DNA of 64,000 nucleotides from Sporosarcina cascadiensis (GCF_009650995.1 NZ_WHVV01000001.1:417091-481090); one strand, 5' to 3'. Shown: positions 1 through 9,966, counted from the first letter of the stretch. Made by a program: numbers and translations. The notes: generated from the sequence alone by a model not told the origin.

Positions 1-1256
1 AACAGCGGAATGAATGATCCCGATATTGTAGCAACAAAGATCGACACTAGTGTAGCTGTACCTACGAGCAGAGCAATGACTAATTCATGTTTCCACACAA
101 ATATCAGCAATACAACAAATATTGCACAGACTAACCCCGTAATCAGCCCGGTGCCTGCTTCTCTTATCAGTAATTTCAGCTTGCTTTCATCTTCAATATC
201 CCGTGTAGCAATACCCCGGACAGCAACGGCTAACGACTGCGTACCGCTGTTCCCTGCAGTACCCGCAATCAGCGGAATAAAGACTGCCAGCAGAGCTACT
301 TGAGAAATAGTTTCCGTAAATAAATCAATTAAATTTGCCGTCAGCATGCCGAGTACAATCAATGTAATCAGCCAAGGAATCCTTTTCTTTGCTGCGGAAA
401 GAGAGTTTTTATCAAATGTATCCATTGTCGATACACCGGCAAGTTTGGAATAGTCATCGGAAGCTTCTTCGTCTATGACGTCAATAATATCATCGACTGT
501 GATGATTCCTAAAATATGTTGCTGAAAATCGACAACAGGAACGGCCAGGAAATTATAGTCCTGAATTGTTCTGGCTACATCTTCCTGATCATCCGAAACA
601 GATACACTGACAATTCGGTCGCTCATAATATCACGGATAATCGTATCTTCATCTGCAATAATGAGATCACGCAATGACACAACGCCGTTCAGACGCTGAT
701 GATCATCGACGACAAAGACATAGTAAATAGTCTCCGCACTGGGTGCTTCACTGCGCAGAATCGTCATAGCAGAACGTACAGTTGAATTCTCAGGAACCGT
801 AACAAATTCTGTCGTCATGATCGATCCGGCTGTGTACTCTTCATAATGTAGAAGGGCTTTAATCTGAATTGCCGCCTCTTGATCCATCAGTGTCAGATAG
901 CTGACGACTTGCTTTTTATCAAGTTCTTTCAGGACATCAACCGCATTATCCACAAACATATACGAGATCATTTCTGCGGCATAAGTCGCGTCCATCTCCT
1001 CAAGGAACTCTTTGTATTCGTCTTCTTCAATTTCACTTGTCTCGAAAATCTCAGCAAGTTCTTTTGGTGATAAGTAAAAATACATCAATTCTCGAAGTTC
1101 GGGACTGACTTCTTCATAAAAAATTGCTCTGTCATATGGATGAAGGGCTAAGTATTCTTGTCTAAATGACTGGATATCTTCTTTTAAAAGTAATTCACGC
1201 AAGCTATCTTCATCAAAGACCACTTCGTTTTTCATTTCTTCTGGTTGATTGGTCAT
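1..1256 (-). CDS. mgtE: Magnesium transporter MgtE (C-terminus cut by window edge)
   Basis: Mg2+ channel/transporter of the cytoplasmic membrane. The translation from the ATG at 1256 (MTNQPEEMKNEVVF) shows the family layout: an acidic N-terminal superhelical domain (about residues 1-135), two CBS domains (about 135-265, with ITVDDIIDVIDEE), a connecting helix and then membrane segments containing AGTAGNSGTQSLAVAVRGIA, the conserved pore-forming region. The N-domain and CBS pair act in the family as the Mg2+ sensor that gates the pore. The gene is open to base 1, so the last membrane helices are outside the window. It follows the pseudouridine synthase gene on the same strand after a gap of about 70 bases and may share its transcript. 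Family assignment is secure. Confidence 0.95.
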   Translation of the reverse strand, partial: MTNQPEEMKNEVVFDEDSLRELLLKEDIQSFRQEYLALHPYDRAIFYEEVSPELRELMYFYLSPKELAEIFETSEIEEDEYKEFLEEMDATYAAEMISYMFVDNAVDVLKELDKKQVVSYLTLMDQEAAIQIKALLHYEEYTAGSIMTTEFVTVPENSTVRSAMTILRSEAPSAETIYYVFVVDDHQRLNGVVSLRDLIIADEDTIIRDIMSDRIVSVSVSDDQEDVARTIQDYNFLAVPVVDFQQHILGIITVDDIIDVIDEEASDDYSKLAGVSTMDTFDKNSLSAAKKRIPWLITLIVLGMLTANLIDLFTETISQVALLAVFIPLIAGTAGNSGTQSLAVAVRGIATRDIEDESKLKLLIREAGTGLITGLVCAIFVVLLIFVWKHELVIALLVGTATLVSIFVATISGSFIPL

Positions 1257-1329
1257 GAGGCACACCTTCCCTTCCGCATTTACAGTTTACACTATATTCT
1301 TCTATTATTCCCCGGGAAATTAATTCTTT

Positions 1330-2256
1330 TTACAGCTGAATACTCTCACTGCTCTGTAAAAAATGCTGCATGTCTTCCGGTAATGCGCTATCAAATTTCA
1401 TCCTTTCATTCGTTAGCGGATGAAGGAAACTGATTGATGAACAATGCAGCGCCTGCCTTGGAAATAAGTGATTCACAGCCCCGTATAGATTATCGCCGAC
1501 TAAGGGATGGCCCGCCCACTGCAGATGAACGCGGATTTGATGAGTCCTCCCCGTATGCAGTGTTAATTCCACTGCCGAAAAAGGAAATGACTCTCTTACA
1601 TAATTACCCAAAAACTTAACATCTGTTTTTGCATACTGCCCATCCTGCCGTACTGTCCGCTCGATAATACTGCCTTCTTTTCTGCCGATCGGCTGCTCGA
1701 TTGTCATCCAGGCAGGAAATCCGGCCCCTTCTGCAAATGCTGTATAACTACGGTGAAACAGCTGCTGATTCATCTGCTTGCCCAATAAATGATGAATATG
1801 CCGATTTTTCGCTGCGCAAATTACACCAGAAGTATCTGTATCCAGTCTTGTCACCATATGGGCAGTCGATAAAATTCCCTCTGATTCAAATTTACCGCAA
1901 ACAAAATTAGCGAGCGTTCCCGTCGGATGATTACGAGAAGGTATCGTACTCTGGCCTGCTGGCTTATCCAGCAATAAGATCGTTTCGTCTTCATATAAAA
2001 TCGACAGTTTTCCGTATTCGGGCTTCAGACCTTCACTTAGTTGTTCGGGTGGAAACTGTACCGTGACTCGATCGCCGGGCTGCAAAGAATGGCGGACGTT
2101 CCGGACCTCGCCGTTCACTAAAATCTGTCCGCCTTCGTATTTTATGGCTGTTAATGTGGTTTTTGAAATATCATTTTTCGACAGGAATTCACGCAGCAGC
2201 ATTTCTTCCCGAGCTTCAAATTCGAGTTGAAATAAACGGTCAGTTCTTTGCTTCAT
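1330..2256 (-). CDS. RluA/RluD-family 23S rRNA pseudouridine synthase (YjbO-like)
   Basis: Converts uridine to pseudouridine in RNA. The reading frame stays open further upstream, but the start at 2256 ([13 protein letters not shown]) is preferred because it fits homologues and overlaps the nadK stop by 17 bases, which is typical of translational coupling. An S4-like region (about residues 20-80, [16 protein letters not shown]) is followed by the catalytic domain. The catalytic motif is [13 protein letters not shown], where the Asp of RLDxxTSG is the nucleophile; [20 protein letters not shown] is the conserved C-terminal motif. The length of 308 aa is normal. In B. subtilis the gene after nadK is yjbO of this family. 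The exact target uridine cannot be told from sequence. Confidence 0.92.
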   Translation of the reverse strand: MKQRTDRLFQLEFEAREEMLLREFLSKNDISKTTLTAIKYEGGQILVNGEVRNVRHSLQPGDRVTVQFPPEQLSEGLKPEYGKLSILYEDETILLLDKPAGQSTIPSRNHPTGTLANFVCGKFESEGILSTAHMVTRLDTDTSGVICAAKNRHIHHLLGKQMNQQLFHRSYTAFAEGAGFPAWMTIEQPIGRKEGSIIERTVRQDGQYAKTDVKFLGNYVRESFPFSAVELTLHTGRTHQIRVHLQWAGHPLVGDNLYGAVNHLFPRQALHCSSISFLHPLTNERMKFDSALPEDMQHFLQSSESIQL

Positions 2257-3073
2257 CGTCTTCACGTTCAAAACGCAGATCACTCGCCACGAATGATTCA
2301 TTGACGCGCTTCCAGAATGGGAAAGGTCTGAAACGGGCAAAGCCCATTTTTTCATTCGAAACTTTGTACTCAATCGATTTTACGTCTTTATGAAGCAATT
2401 GCAAATGATCGACGGTTACCATGAAATCCGGTCCTTTTACCGGTGTCAGCGTGCAAATATGATGATCAGGCAAAATCAGCGGAGAACCGACCGTACGGAA
2501 AACCCGGTTATTGATCGATGCCATTTCAGTCAGCTGCATGGACGGCAATGACGGATGGATGATCGCGCCGCCAAGCGATTTGCTGTAAGCCGTAGAACCC
2601 GATGGCGTAGACATGCACAGACCATCTCCTCTAAAACGTTCGAAATGCTCGCCGTTTAATTCAACGTCCATCACCAGCGTGACTTCAGGCGATTTAACTG
2701 TTGACTCGTTCAAAGCCAGATAAGAAGCACTTTTTTCGGAATGACGATAATTGATCGTCACCTCAATCAGCGGATACTCGATGACTTCATACTCCTGTCT
2801 TGCGATTAAAATGACTAATTTCTCTATCTCTGAAGGCTTCCAATCCGCGTAAAATCCAAGATGCCCTGTGTGGATCCCTACGAATGATGTTTTGTCTAAC
2901 CGGTGTATGTATTTATGGAAAGCATGCAACAAGGTTCCGTCACCGCCAATCGACAGCACGATATCCGGTTCCTCCTCGTCATACTTTAAGCCGAAATCCC
3001 GCAAATATACGCGCGCTTCCTTCATTAATTTATTCGAAATCTCATCGTTTCGCGACTGAATAGTGAATTTCAT
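2240..3073 (-). CDS. nadK: NAD kinase
   Basis: Phosphorylates NAD to NADP in the cytoplasm. The [12 protein letters not shown] motif near residue 45 is the NAD-kinase signature whose Asp takes part in catalysis. A second conserved block is [20 protein letters not shown], which binds substrate. The frame is open upstream to 3127, but the ATG at 3073 ([13 protein letters not shown]) matches the family N-terminus and follows a good ribosome site, AAAGGAAGTGA. Length is 277 aa, near the usual 265-270. It lies between the UPF0738 gene and the pseudouridine synthase, an order shared with B. subtilis, although the (p)ppGpp synthase gene (yjbM) that precedes nadK there is absent. Confidence 0.95.
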   Translation of the reverse strand: MKFTIQSRNDEISNKLMKEARVYLRDFGLKYDEEEPDIVLSIGGDGTLLHAFHKYIHRLDKTSFVGIHTGHLGFYADWKPSEIEKLVILIARQEYEVIEYPLIEVTINYRHSEKSASYLALNESTVKSPEVTLVMDVELNGEHFERFRGDGLCMSTPSGSTAYSKSLGGAIIHPSLPSMQLTEMASINNRVFRTVGSPLILPDHHICTLTPVKGPDFMVTVDHLQLLHKDVKSIEYKVSNEKMGFARFRPFPFWKRVNESFVASDLRFEREDDEAKN

Positions 3074-3127
3074 TAAGTCACTTCCTTTCTTTTTCTGTGA
3101 TTTCTGATATTCCATTACCATTCGCAA

Positions 3128-3514
3128 TTATACCTGTTCTAGCACAGGCCGGAAAACTTCTTCAACGGCCGCACTGAATGTCTCACCATAATTATCATTT
3201 CCCTCAATATTCATTACTAAAGCCTCTAATTCTTCAAACGCACCATCTAAATGAATTTTCTCATCGTTCCATACGATAACGGGATCGTACTTATTCAGCA
3301 GCATTTCCACCAGACCATTCCAGCTGTCCTGCTGAAAATACGCATAACGATAGCCCGACTCATGATCAAATACATAAACGAAAGATTGTCGGTCTGTGTC
3401 GGTCAGCATTTTTCCAGTCGGCGAACCTAACGGCCACTCAGTTTCCGGGGCTAAAATGAACTGCATCTCATTGTCCTGCTGTACCGTTTTTATTATTTTA
3501 TTTTTACTATCCAC
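3128..3514 (-). CDS. UPF0738 family protein (YjbL-like)
   Basis: Small cytosolic protein of unknown function. The C-terminal stretch VMNIEGNDNYGETFSAAVEE matches the conserved end of the UPF0738 family found beside nadK in Bacillus. An upstream ATG at 3592 would give 154 aa but has no ribosome site; the GTG at 3514 follows AAGGAAGTGAT and gives 128 aa, close to the family length of about 120. No membrane segment or catalytic motif is visible. The gene is first in an apparent minus-strand run leading to nadK, the pseudouridine synthase and mgtE. Confidence 0.8.
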   Translation of the reverse strand: MDSKNKIIKTVQQDNEMQFILAPETEWPLGSPTGKMLTDTDRQSFVYVFDHESGYRYAYFQQDSWNGLVEMLLNKYDPVIVWNDEKIHLDGAFEELEALVMNIEGNDNYGETFSAAVEEVFRPVLEQV

Positions 3515-3668
3515 AGGGATCACTTCCTTAATTGATGTCTTTACGTTCAGTCTACCATATGACACACTCAGTTGCATTTTGTTATTGTACATTCTGGGTT
3601 AGAAGTTGTTATAATGGATATAATCGACCAATAAACTTTAATTGAAATACAAAATAGGGGGAGAAAGT

Positions 3669-4346
3669 ATGAACCTGGACACACAAAATATGCGGATGCT
3701 TCTGGAAATAAACGCTATTCAAACTCTCGGAGCGGTTCAATCCTTCAGTACACAATCTTCCGGAAGTTCGAATGAGTTCCAGTCTATGCTCGCGCAGCTT
3801 ATGGTGGACAGTGGCGGAGCCCTTGGCTCTGAAGTGGCGGCACTGCCTGAAAGCCTGCTTTATCAGGGCTCAAATCCAGTGTATTCGCCTGTTTCGATGC
3901 CTGCCGTTCCTATGCAGAATCCGTTGTCCGCGATTACTGCACAGCCAGCGGCAGGTGGGACATATAATGGGCGTTATGAGGATATTATTAAGCAGGCGGC
4001 GGAAAAATATCAGCTGCCGGAAAAGCTGATTGCAGCTGTCATCAAGCAAGAATCCAATTTCAACAATAATGTCACCAGTCACGCAGGTGCGGCAGGACTT
4101 ATGCAGCTCATGCCCGGCACGGCGAAATTCATTGGTGTAACGGATCGTTTTGACCCGAAACAAAATATTATGGGCGGCGCCAAATATCTGAAAAATATGC
4201 TGAATCAATTTGGCAATGTCGAAACAGCATTGGCTGCCTACAACGCAGGTCCGGGAAACGTTAAAAAATACGGCGGTATCCCTCCATTTAAAGAAACACA
4301 GCAATACGTCAAAAAAGTCATGAACTATTACGGACAGATGGTGTAA
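3669..4346 (+). CDS. Lytic transglycosylase, SLT domain (YjbJ-like)
   Basis: Cleaves the MurNAc-GlcNAc bond of peptidoglycan, leaving 1,6-anhydro ends. The C-terminal half (about residues 105-225) is an SLT/goose-lysozyme domain with the catalytic Glu in VIKQESNF and the family motifs [10 protein letters not shown] and [15 protein letters not shown]. The first 100 residues are low-complexity and polar with no clear signal peptide, so export is unresolved. The ATG at 3669 is chosen over an upstream in-frame start because it follows GGGGGAGAAAGT. B. subtilis yjbJ occupies the same neighbourhood. It is transcribed away from the UPF0738/nadK group; TATAAT-like sequences lie near 3610-3625. Confidence 0.9.
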   Translation: MNLDTQNMRMLLEINAIQTLGAVQSFSTQSSGSSNEFQSMLAQLMVDSGGALGSEVAALPESLLYQGSNPVYSPVSMPAVPMQNPLSAITAQPAAGGTYNGRYEDIIKQAAEKYQLPEKLIAAVIKQESNFNNNVTSHAGAAGLMQLMPGTAKFIGVTDRFDPKQNIMGGAKYLKNMLNQFGNVETALAAYNAGPGNVKKYGGIPPFKETQQYVKKVMNYYGQMV

Positions 4347-4413
4347 TGGCATCGTTGTACGTCAAACAGCCAGCGTCTGCTATATAACAATGCGCACGAA
4401 TAAGTTCTTTTAT

Positions 4414-4442
4414 TTGTATAGAAAATCGTTCGTTGATAGAAT
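4414..4442 (+). promoter_or_regulatory. Putative sigma-A promoter of the globin-spxH operon
   Basis: TTGTAT (4414-4419) and TAGAAT (4437-4442) are separated by 17 bases and lie just upstream of the ribosome site and ATG of the haemoglobin gene. Each box is close to the sigma-A consensus. Sequence inference only. Confidence 0.5.
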
Positions 4443-4475
4443 AAGGAGACAGAAGAACGAAAGGGTGTGAATGTA

Positions 4476-4868
4476 ATGACCCGAAAACCTGTTATCCCTT
4501 TCGAAGAGATTGGCGAAAAAAGGTTACATGAAATGATTGATCGCTTTTATGAAAAAGTCGCGGTACATCCGGATCTCTACCCGATATTTCCTGACGATTT
4601 ATCCGAAACTGTTCGGAAACAAAAACAATTCCAGACACAATATTTAGGCGGCCCTAACTTATATACAGATGAACATGGCCATCCCATGATGAAAGCTCGA
4701 CATATGCCTTTCCCCATAACGCCTGCCCGCTCCCAAGCCTGGCTTGCGTGCATGGAAGAAGCAATGGATGAAGTGGGACTGGAGGGACCGCTTCGAAATG
4801 TCTATTATCAGCGCCTTGTCTTAACAGCCAACCATATGGTAAATAGGAACGAGGAGGAAGACCAGTGA
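4476..4868 (+). CDS. Group II truncated haemoglobin (YjbI-like)
   Basis: Single-domain 2-on-2 globin that binds haem and small ligands such as O2 or NO. At 130 aa it has the family size. The putative proximal His is in ARHMPFPI, the distal Tyr (B10) in DRFYEKVAVHP and the conserved Trp of group II (G8) in SQAWLACMEEA. The ATG at 4476 is preferred over the GTG at 4467 by spacing from AAGGGTGTGA. Its stop overlaps the GTG start of spxH by four bases (GTGA), so the two are translationally coupled, as in the yjbI/yjbH pair of B. subtilis. Confidence 0.93.
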   Translation: MTRKPVIPFEEIGEKRLHEMIDRFYEKVAVHPDLYPIFPDDLSETVRKQKQFQTQYLGGPNLYTDEHGHPMMKARHMPFPITPARSQAWLACMEEAMDEVGLEGPLRNVYYQRLVLTANHMVNRNEEEDQ

Positions 4869-5689
4869 ACTATCTAACTGTTATTGATGATACGTTACAC
4901 TATTCTGCTTCAGCTAAACCGATTGAACTTTATGTATTTTTGGATCCTTACTGCAAAGACTGCTGGTCGCTCCAACCGCTTCTGCGTAAACTGCAAGTCG
5001 AATATGATCATTATTTTACGCTTAGAATCGCACTGCGCACGCCCATGAATAAATTGAATATACCTCAGCTTGCCGACACAAATGATCCTTCTTCATCGAA
5101 GCGTTCAAACCCATGCTTTCCAAGCATTGCCGTGAAAGCTGCAGAATTTCAGGGAAAGCGTGCCGGTTTTCGCTATCTTTCCTGCTTATTGGAATATTCT
5201 TTCATGAAGAATCGTGATGTGGCATCTTTTTCTGTTCTGGTAGAAATAGCAGCACGAATTAATTTGGATGTCGATGAATTTATCGTTGATTTTACATCCG
5301 AAGAGACACGCCGCGCGTTGCAGGTCGATATGTTTCTAGGAAATGAAATGGAAGTGGATGAAGCGCCGACTTTCGTATTCTTTAATAGCAATATTGAAGA
5401 TGAGGGCTTGAAAGTGAGCGGTCTTTACGATTATCCAATCTATGAGCAAATCTTAGAGGAGTTAATTGGCCAGCAGATTTTACCGGATATCCCGCCGCCG
5501 ATCAGTTCATTGTTCAATCGCTTTGATCTGCTGACGACAAAAGAAGTTGCGGAAATCTATCACATTTCAGAAAAAGAAGCTGAGCGTGAGTTAAAGAAGC
5601 GCTTATTGAAGCAGCAAATTGAACGTATCCCTTTTCAAGACCGGACCCTTTGGCGCAAGAAGCAGCCGAATTGTTCATTAATTAAATAG
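4865..5689 (+). CDS. spxH: ClpXP adaptor SpxH (YjbH), thioredoxin-like
   Basis: In B. subtilis this protein binds the regulator Spx and presents it to ClpXP for degradation, keeping the disulfide-stress response low. Residues 20-200 form a DsbA-like thioredoxin fold with a CxxC site in DPYCKDCWSL. The C-terminal part (about 200-274) has TTKEVAEIYHISEKEAERE, a helical segment typical of the family. It starts at GTG 4865, overlapping the globin stop. Spx and MecA are encoded about 6 kb away in the same window. A strong terminator follows at 5701. Confidence 0.92.
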   Translation: MNYLTVIDDTLHYSASAKPIELYVFLDPYCKDCWSLQPLLRKLQVEYDHYFTLRIALRTPMNKLNIPQLADTNDPSSSKRSNPCFPSIAVKAAEFQGKRAGFRYLSCLLEYSFMKNRDVASFSVLVEIAARINLDVDEFIVDFTSEETRRALQVDMFLGNEMEVDEAPTFVFFNSNIEDEGLKVSGLYDYPIYEQILEELIGQQILPDIPPPISSLFNRFDLLTTKEVAEIYHISEKEAERELKKRLLKQQIERIPFQDRTLWRKKQPNCSLIK

Positions 5690-5700
5690 CACTTATACAA

Positions 5701-5740
5701 ACCCGGGATAATATTTGTTTATTATCCCGGGTATTTTTTT
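5701..5740 (+). terminator. Rho-independent terminator after spxH
   Basis: ACCCGGGATAATA and its exact complement TATTATCCCGGGT (5701-5732) form a 13-bp stem with a 6-base loop, followed by a run of seven T. It ends the globin-spxH transcript. Confidence 0.9.
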
Positions 5741-5825
5741 GTTTGATAGTAGGTCCTGTTTACAAAATATGTATTTATTTATCAAATTAGAGCCGCAGTC
5801 TAAAGGATGGTTGTGATGTAGAATA

Positions 5826-5957
5826 CCGTTTCCCTGCGTTCCAGGCGGACGCGTTCCGGAGGGCCCTCGGTGAGCCAACTGGTCGCTTCGCTCCCTTTAG
5901 TTGTCTCATCCTATCGGGCTGATCCTCCCGGAGTCGCCGCCTTCCACTCCGGTACAC
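5826..5957 (+). repeat. Dispersed repeat A, copy 1
   Basis: GC-rich fold-back element of about 130 bp. The left arm has CAGGCGGACGCGTTCCGGAG and the right arm CCTCCCGGAGTCGCCGCC; the arms pair around a centre with GAGCCAACTGGTCGCTTCG. The same element recurs at 10287, 20086, 25733, 26011, 37133, 48102, 49983 and 52837. It is followed by a linker (5958-6163) and C copy 1, making a composite. Confidence 0.85.
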
Positions 5958-6163
5958 TAGGCTGATGTTTCAGAACTTTTTATGTGAGTGACAATATGAG
6001 CATACCGTCTTAGATTGTTATAATAAGTACTGTTTTCATGCATTACTTATCATTCTACAGAGGCTAAGATTTTTGTGATCAATGCATTTGCATAGTCGAG
6101 AAACGGGAACAAAACTAACTTAGCTCACACTCTGTAAAAATGCAGCAAGTCATACATTCCCCA
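5958..6163 (+). repeat. Linker between repeats A and C, composite 1
   Basis: AT-richer segment whose blocks GAGCATACCGTCTTAG, TTTCATGCATTACTTATCAT and TTTGTGATCAATGCATTTGC recur with small changes after A at 26210 and 48235, and inverted before A at 10084. No coding potential is apparent. It holds TTGTTATAATAAG, a -10-like sequence of unknown use. Confidence 0.7.
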
Positions 6164-6283
6164 CACCAGCGAAGGCGCAACTGCGGGGTTAGCCGGTGCT
6201 GTGAGACAACTGGCGTGGTCTTTGCCAGCTGGCTCACAGCGTAAGGCAATCCCCCAGCGCCGAAGCGGATTTAAACTGCAAAC
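6164..6283 (+). repeat. Dispersed repeat C, copy 1
   Basis: Starts CACCAGCGAAGGCGCAACTG and ends CCCCCAGCGCCGAAGCGG plus TTTAAACTGCAAAC. The centre (about 6209-6242) is an imperfect hairpin with arms GCTGTGAGACAACTGGC and GCCAGCTGGCTCACAGC. Other copies are at 6380, 9967, 26453 and 48445. Confidence 0.8.
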
Positions 6284-6379
6284 ACATCCCCCATTCAAAC
6301 TTCTTGCAAGGTCGAGAAACCGGGAACAACACTAACTAAACTCACACTCTGTAAAAATGCAGTATGTCATACATTCCCT

Positions 6380-6500
6380 ACACCAACGTAGGCGCAACTG
6401 CGGGGTCGGCCGTGGCTGTGAGACTGCTGGCATGCTCTTCGCCAGTAGGCTCACTGCGTAAGGCAATCCCTCAACGCCGAAGCAGATTCATACTGCAAAC
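6380..6500 (+). repeat. Dispersed repeat C, copy 2
   Basis: A second, more diverged C lies about 100 bp after the first and carries the same boundaries and central hairpin (GCTGTGAGACTGCTGGC). The preceding AACACTAACTAAACTCACAC also duplicates sequence before copy 1, so the linker-end plus C appears tandemly duplicated. From 6501 to 6605 nothing further is recognised. Confidence 0.75.
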
Positions 6501-6605
6501 TCACACTTCGCTCAAACATAATACAAAGTCGAGCAACGAAACCATACCAACTAATTCTACACTCTGCAAACAAACCAGCATGTTATAAATTCTCCGGATC
6601 AAAAG

Positions 6606-6645
6606 AAAAGAGCACTCACTCCTGGGGGGGAGTGAATGCTCTTTT
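6606..6645 (-). terminator. Bidirectional-looking terminator downstream of pepF
   Basis: AAAAGAGCACTCACTCC pairs with GGGAGTGAATGCTCTTTTT, giving a long stem with A and T runs outside, so it could act on either strand. It lies about 170 bases beyond the pepF stop; the interval 6646-6818 holds no recognisable gene. Confidence 0.7.
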
Positions 6646-6818
6646 TCAAAGGGAATGGGAGAAATGTTCACGTTCAAACAAAAGGGGTGTATGTTTGGTA
6701 TGTGATTTATTCCACACCCATACCATATCACAAATTGCATATAACTTCAACAAATTAAGCCCGTATTCCTTCGCATGTCCCACCTTTCGACAAGACCTAG
6801 CGAATGCCCCGGAACCTA

Positions 6819-8636
6819 TTACCCTCTTCTAGCCAAAAGCTGTTCCAGTTCATGTAAACGCTCTTCAAATACACGGCATGCATCTTCGATCGGCTGCTCA
6901 GATGTCATATCAACTCCTGCTTTTTTCAGCACTTCAATCGGATAATCAGAGGAACCCGCCTTCAGGAAGTTGGTGATATACCTGTCGACTGCCGGCTGGC
7001 CTTCTTCCAGAATCTGTTTGCTCAATGCTACGGCCGCGCTGTAACCAGTCGCATACTGATAGACATAATAGTTATAGTAGAAGTGAGGGATACGCGCCCA
7101 TTCCAGACCGATTTCCTCATCACTAACTATCGCTTCTCCATAATATTTCTTATTCAGAGCATAATACTCTTCTGTTAATTTTTCAGCCGTTAACGGCACG
7201 CCTTCTTGATCCAGCTTATGAATCAACTGTTCAAACTCTGCAAACATCGTCTGACGGAATACGGTTGCACGGAATCCGTCCAGCCAATAGTTCAGCAGAT
7301 AAATACGTTGATCTTCATCTGTTGTCACTTTCAATAAGTGGTCGTTCAGCAATGCTTCATTCACTGTAGAAGCTACTTCTGCTACAAAAATGGAATAACC
7401 GCTGTAGATAAACGGCTGATTCTCACGGGAATAATAACTGTGTACACTGTGCCCGAATTCATGTGCCAGCGTAAATAGATTGCTCACATTATCCTGCCAG
7501 TTCATGAGGATATACGGATTCGTACCATATGAACCTGAAGAATAGGCGCCTGAACGCTTACCTTTGTTCTCGCGCACGTCCACCCAGCGATTCTCCAGTC
7601 CTTCTTTGACAATGGACTTATAGTTCTCGCCAAGCGGATGGAAGCTCTCAAGCATCGTCTCTTTCGCTTCTTCATAGGTGTATTTGATTTCCGTATCTTC
7701 TACGAGCGGCGTATACATATCCCACATATGAAGTGTATCGGTCTGCAAAACTTTTTTGCGCAAAGCAACATAGCGGTGCAGTGAATCCAGATTTTTATTG
7801 ATTGTTGTCACAAGGTTCTCATATACCTGTTCCGGAATATGATTGCCTGACAACGCCGCTTCTCGTGCAGAGCTGTAGTTTCGGATTCTTGCGTTGACGT
7901 TATGCGCTTTGACATTTCCGCTTAATGTAGAAGCGAATGTATTTTTGAACTCTCCATATCTTGAATACATCTCTTTGAAAGCAGCTTCCCGTACTTTAGG
8001 ATCTTTGCTTTCCAAGAAACGTGAGTAACGGCCATGCGTCAGCTGTACTTCGCTGCCGTCTTCGTCCTTCACCATGCCAAACGTCAAATCGGCATTATTC
8101 AGCATACTGAATGTTTCAGCGGGCACTCCCGTCACTTCTGAAAGCTGCGCAAGCAATGCTTCCTGTTCTGATGAAAGGATATGTGCGCGTTCTGCATTCA
8201 ATTCTTTGAACTCCTGCTTATATAAACGCAAACCTTCATGGGATTCAATCGTTTGATTCAGCTGCTCTTCATCAATAGAAAGTAATTCGGGTGTGAAATA
8301 AGAAAGTGCTGTGGAGACTTTGACAACCAATGTCTTAATACGGCCGTCCATCGCCTGATAATAGCTATTCGTTGTATCCTGATCCGTCTTCAAATGAGCA
8401 TACGTGTACAATCTGCGCAGACGCTCCGCTAATTTGTCACGGTAAGTAAGTGCTTCGAAAAGCGTTCTGGCACCGTCACCGAGTTTTCCTTTGTATTCTT
8501 CGGCTTCATTCACCATTTCTTCTACTTTCAGATATTCTTTATCCCATGCTTCATCGGAATTGAAAATATCTTCCAAACGCCATGTTTCTTCCTCTGCCAC
8601 TTCATCGCGAGTCAATACCTTATTATCATTCGTCAA
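6819..8636 (-). CDS. pepF: Oligoendopeptidase F (M3 family)
   Basis: Zinc metallopeptidase that degrades oligopeptides in the cytoplasm. The zinc motif HEFGHSVHSYYS (HExxH type) lies near residue 390 of 605, with the third ligand expected in the downstream FVAEVASTVNEAL. The length matches PepF. The start at 8636 follows AAGGAGGAATTTG. It is 51 bases downstream of coiA on the same strand and probably co-transcribed with it, as in B. subtilis, where coiA and yjbG (pepF) are neighbours. Confidence 0.96.
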   Translation of the reverse strand: MTNDNKVLTRDEVAEEETWRLEDIFNSDEAWDKEYLKVEEMVNEAEEYKGKLGDGARTLFEALTYRDKLAERLRRLYTYAHLKTDQDTTNSYYQAMDGRIKTLVVKVSTALSYFTPELLSIDEEQLNQTIESHEGLRLYKQEFKELNAERAHILSSEQEALLAQLSEVTGVPAETFSMLNNADLTFGMVKDEDGSEVQLTHGRYSRFLESKDPKVREAAFKEMYSRYGEFKNTFASTLSGNVKAHNVNARIRNYSSAREAALSGNHIPEQVYENLVTTINKNLDSLHRYVALRKKVLQTDTLHMWDMYTPLVEDTEIKYTYEEAKETMLESFHPLGENYKSIVKEGLENRWVDVRENKGKRSGAYSSGSYGTNPYILMNWQDNVSNLFTLAHEFGHSVHSYYSRENQPFIYSGYSIFVAEVASTVNEALLNDHLLKVTTDEDQRIYLLNYWLDGFRATVFRQTMFAEFEQLIHKLDQEGVPLTAEKLTEEYYALNKKYYGEAIVSDEEIGLEWARIPHFYYNYYVYQYATGYSAAVALSKQILEEGQPAVDRYITNFLKAGSSDYPIEVLKKAGVDMTSEQPIEDACRVFEERLHELEQLLARRG

Positions 8637-8687
8637 TCAAATTCCTCCTTCAGCCTATTCAACGTAATTCCAATCCATTATATTTTC

Positions 8688-9833
8688 TCAATTCTTTGCA
8701 TACATTGCAAGAAATCGCCCTGAAAGGACCTCGTAAACAAAATCCCCATCTGTAAATCGATCCATACGGTAGATATCTATGCGTTCTTCGCGCAAAAAGT
8801 CTCCATATGAGCGGCAGGCAGCCAGCAGATCGTCGGGTTCGCCATCGAATTGCTTAATGAATGTATGAAAAAATGACGTATTAAGCTGATCAGGTGACTT
8901 TCTCGTTTCTCGGACAGCTGCGACAAATAATAATTGCCACTCGCAGTCCGATTGCCTGAATGCTTCCTGACCTTGGACAGGCACTCCGATCCAGGCAGGC
9001 AGTTGAACCGGCTGAATGCGCATTTCATAACATGCCCGTAAAAACTGATTGTGTATGCCCTTTTGATTATATGCAATGACGGTACGCAAATATTTTCGGC
9101 GGGCAGACTGATAATGAAGGGCAAGCTCGCGGATATCTGTCTGGCTGGGAGACGAAGGAAGGGAAAACGGAACGGTCTGTTTATGCAATGACAATGTCAG
9201 ATGCCGGGCAGCATATGTCGAACCTTGTAAATGAATAATCGGGCTGAGATAGTAGAATCGTTCACTTTGAGGATGATAGGTAAGAAGGACGGACATTCGG
9301 TTAGGGATCTGCCGAATAAAAAATTGAAGAAATGAAGATAATCGAAGAGTAAGAATGTCAGCAGTAGAAGTTTGGATCGACTGGGGTGTCAGAATGATCC
9401 AGACAGGAAGCATATTCAATAGATAATAGCCTGCATTTCGCTGCCGTACCAGCGAAGTGGAAATGGTACTGCATTGAAATTCAACCGGAACTTCTGTATC
9501 GCCCCACACGACGAGCAAATCCGGCCGCTGCTGTATGTCTGGCAGAAACGGTTCGAGCTTCACAGCGGGTGTATGGTGCGAGAAAAATTCATACAGCTGA
9601 CTTTTACCTAGCAAGTGTGCCGGAGATTCACCTTCCGAAAAGCTATTTCGGCAGGATGACTGCTGATAGTGGGCAAAATGCGGAATAACCAGATCACCGA
9701 CTTTCAAAATCAACTGTTCTTTACATTGGGGACAATAAAAGGATTCTTGTTTACGCCGTTCTCTCAAGCTTTCCAGGGATTGACTTCTAGTTAGGATGAC
9801 TAGTTCCCCTTCAGCTGTATGAGCTGTCAACAA
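8688..9833 (-). CDS. coiA: Competence protein CoiA
   Basis: Nuclease-fold protein needed for processing transforming DNA in naturally competent Firmicutes. The N-terminus carries a zinc-ribbon-like FYCPQCKEQLILK followed by HFAH. The restriction-endonuclease-like core spans about residues 65-150, with HLLGKSQLYEFF and a PD-(D/E)xK-like RPDLLVVWGDTEVPVEFQ. I place the start at the TTG at 9833, 10 bases after AGGAG; an upstream GTG at 9854 lies too close to that site to use it. Other start choices remain possible. Presence of coiA with mecA suggests, but does not prove, competence capacity. Confidence 0.88.
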   Translation of the reverse strand: MLTAHTAEGELVILTRSQSLESLRERRKQESFYCPQCKEQLILKVGDLVIPHFAHYQQSSCRNSFSEGESPAHLLGKSQLYEFFSHHTPAVKLEPFLPDIQQRPDLLVVWGDTEVPVEFQCSTISTSLVRQRNAGYYLLNMLPVWIILTPQSIQTSTADILTLRLSSFLQFFIRQIPNRMSVLLTYHPQSERFYYLSPIIHLQGSTYAARHLTLSLHKQTVPFSLPSSPSQTDIRELALHYQSARRKYLRTVIAYNQKGIHNQFLRACYEMRIQPVQLPAWIGVPVQGQEAFRQSDCEWQLLFVAAVRETRKSPDQLNTSFFHTFIKQFDGEPDDLLAACRSYGDFLREERIDIYRMDRFTDGDFVYEVLSGRFLAMYAKN

Positions 9834-9966
9834 GGACTTCACTCTCCTCTCCACTTTATCTTACAAATTTTCAGATTACTTAGCAAGCATTTTATTTCAC
9901 TAAAAAAAGGCTCAACACCAAAGTCTGTTCTTGACAACCTTTCAAATGTGTATTGCGAAAACCCTG

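Noticed and set aside
5826..5957. A elements as tRNA, rRNA or riboswitch
   Set aside because: No tRNA cloverleaf, CCA end or known aptamer motif; copies lie both before and after genes and in either orientation.
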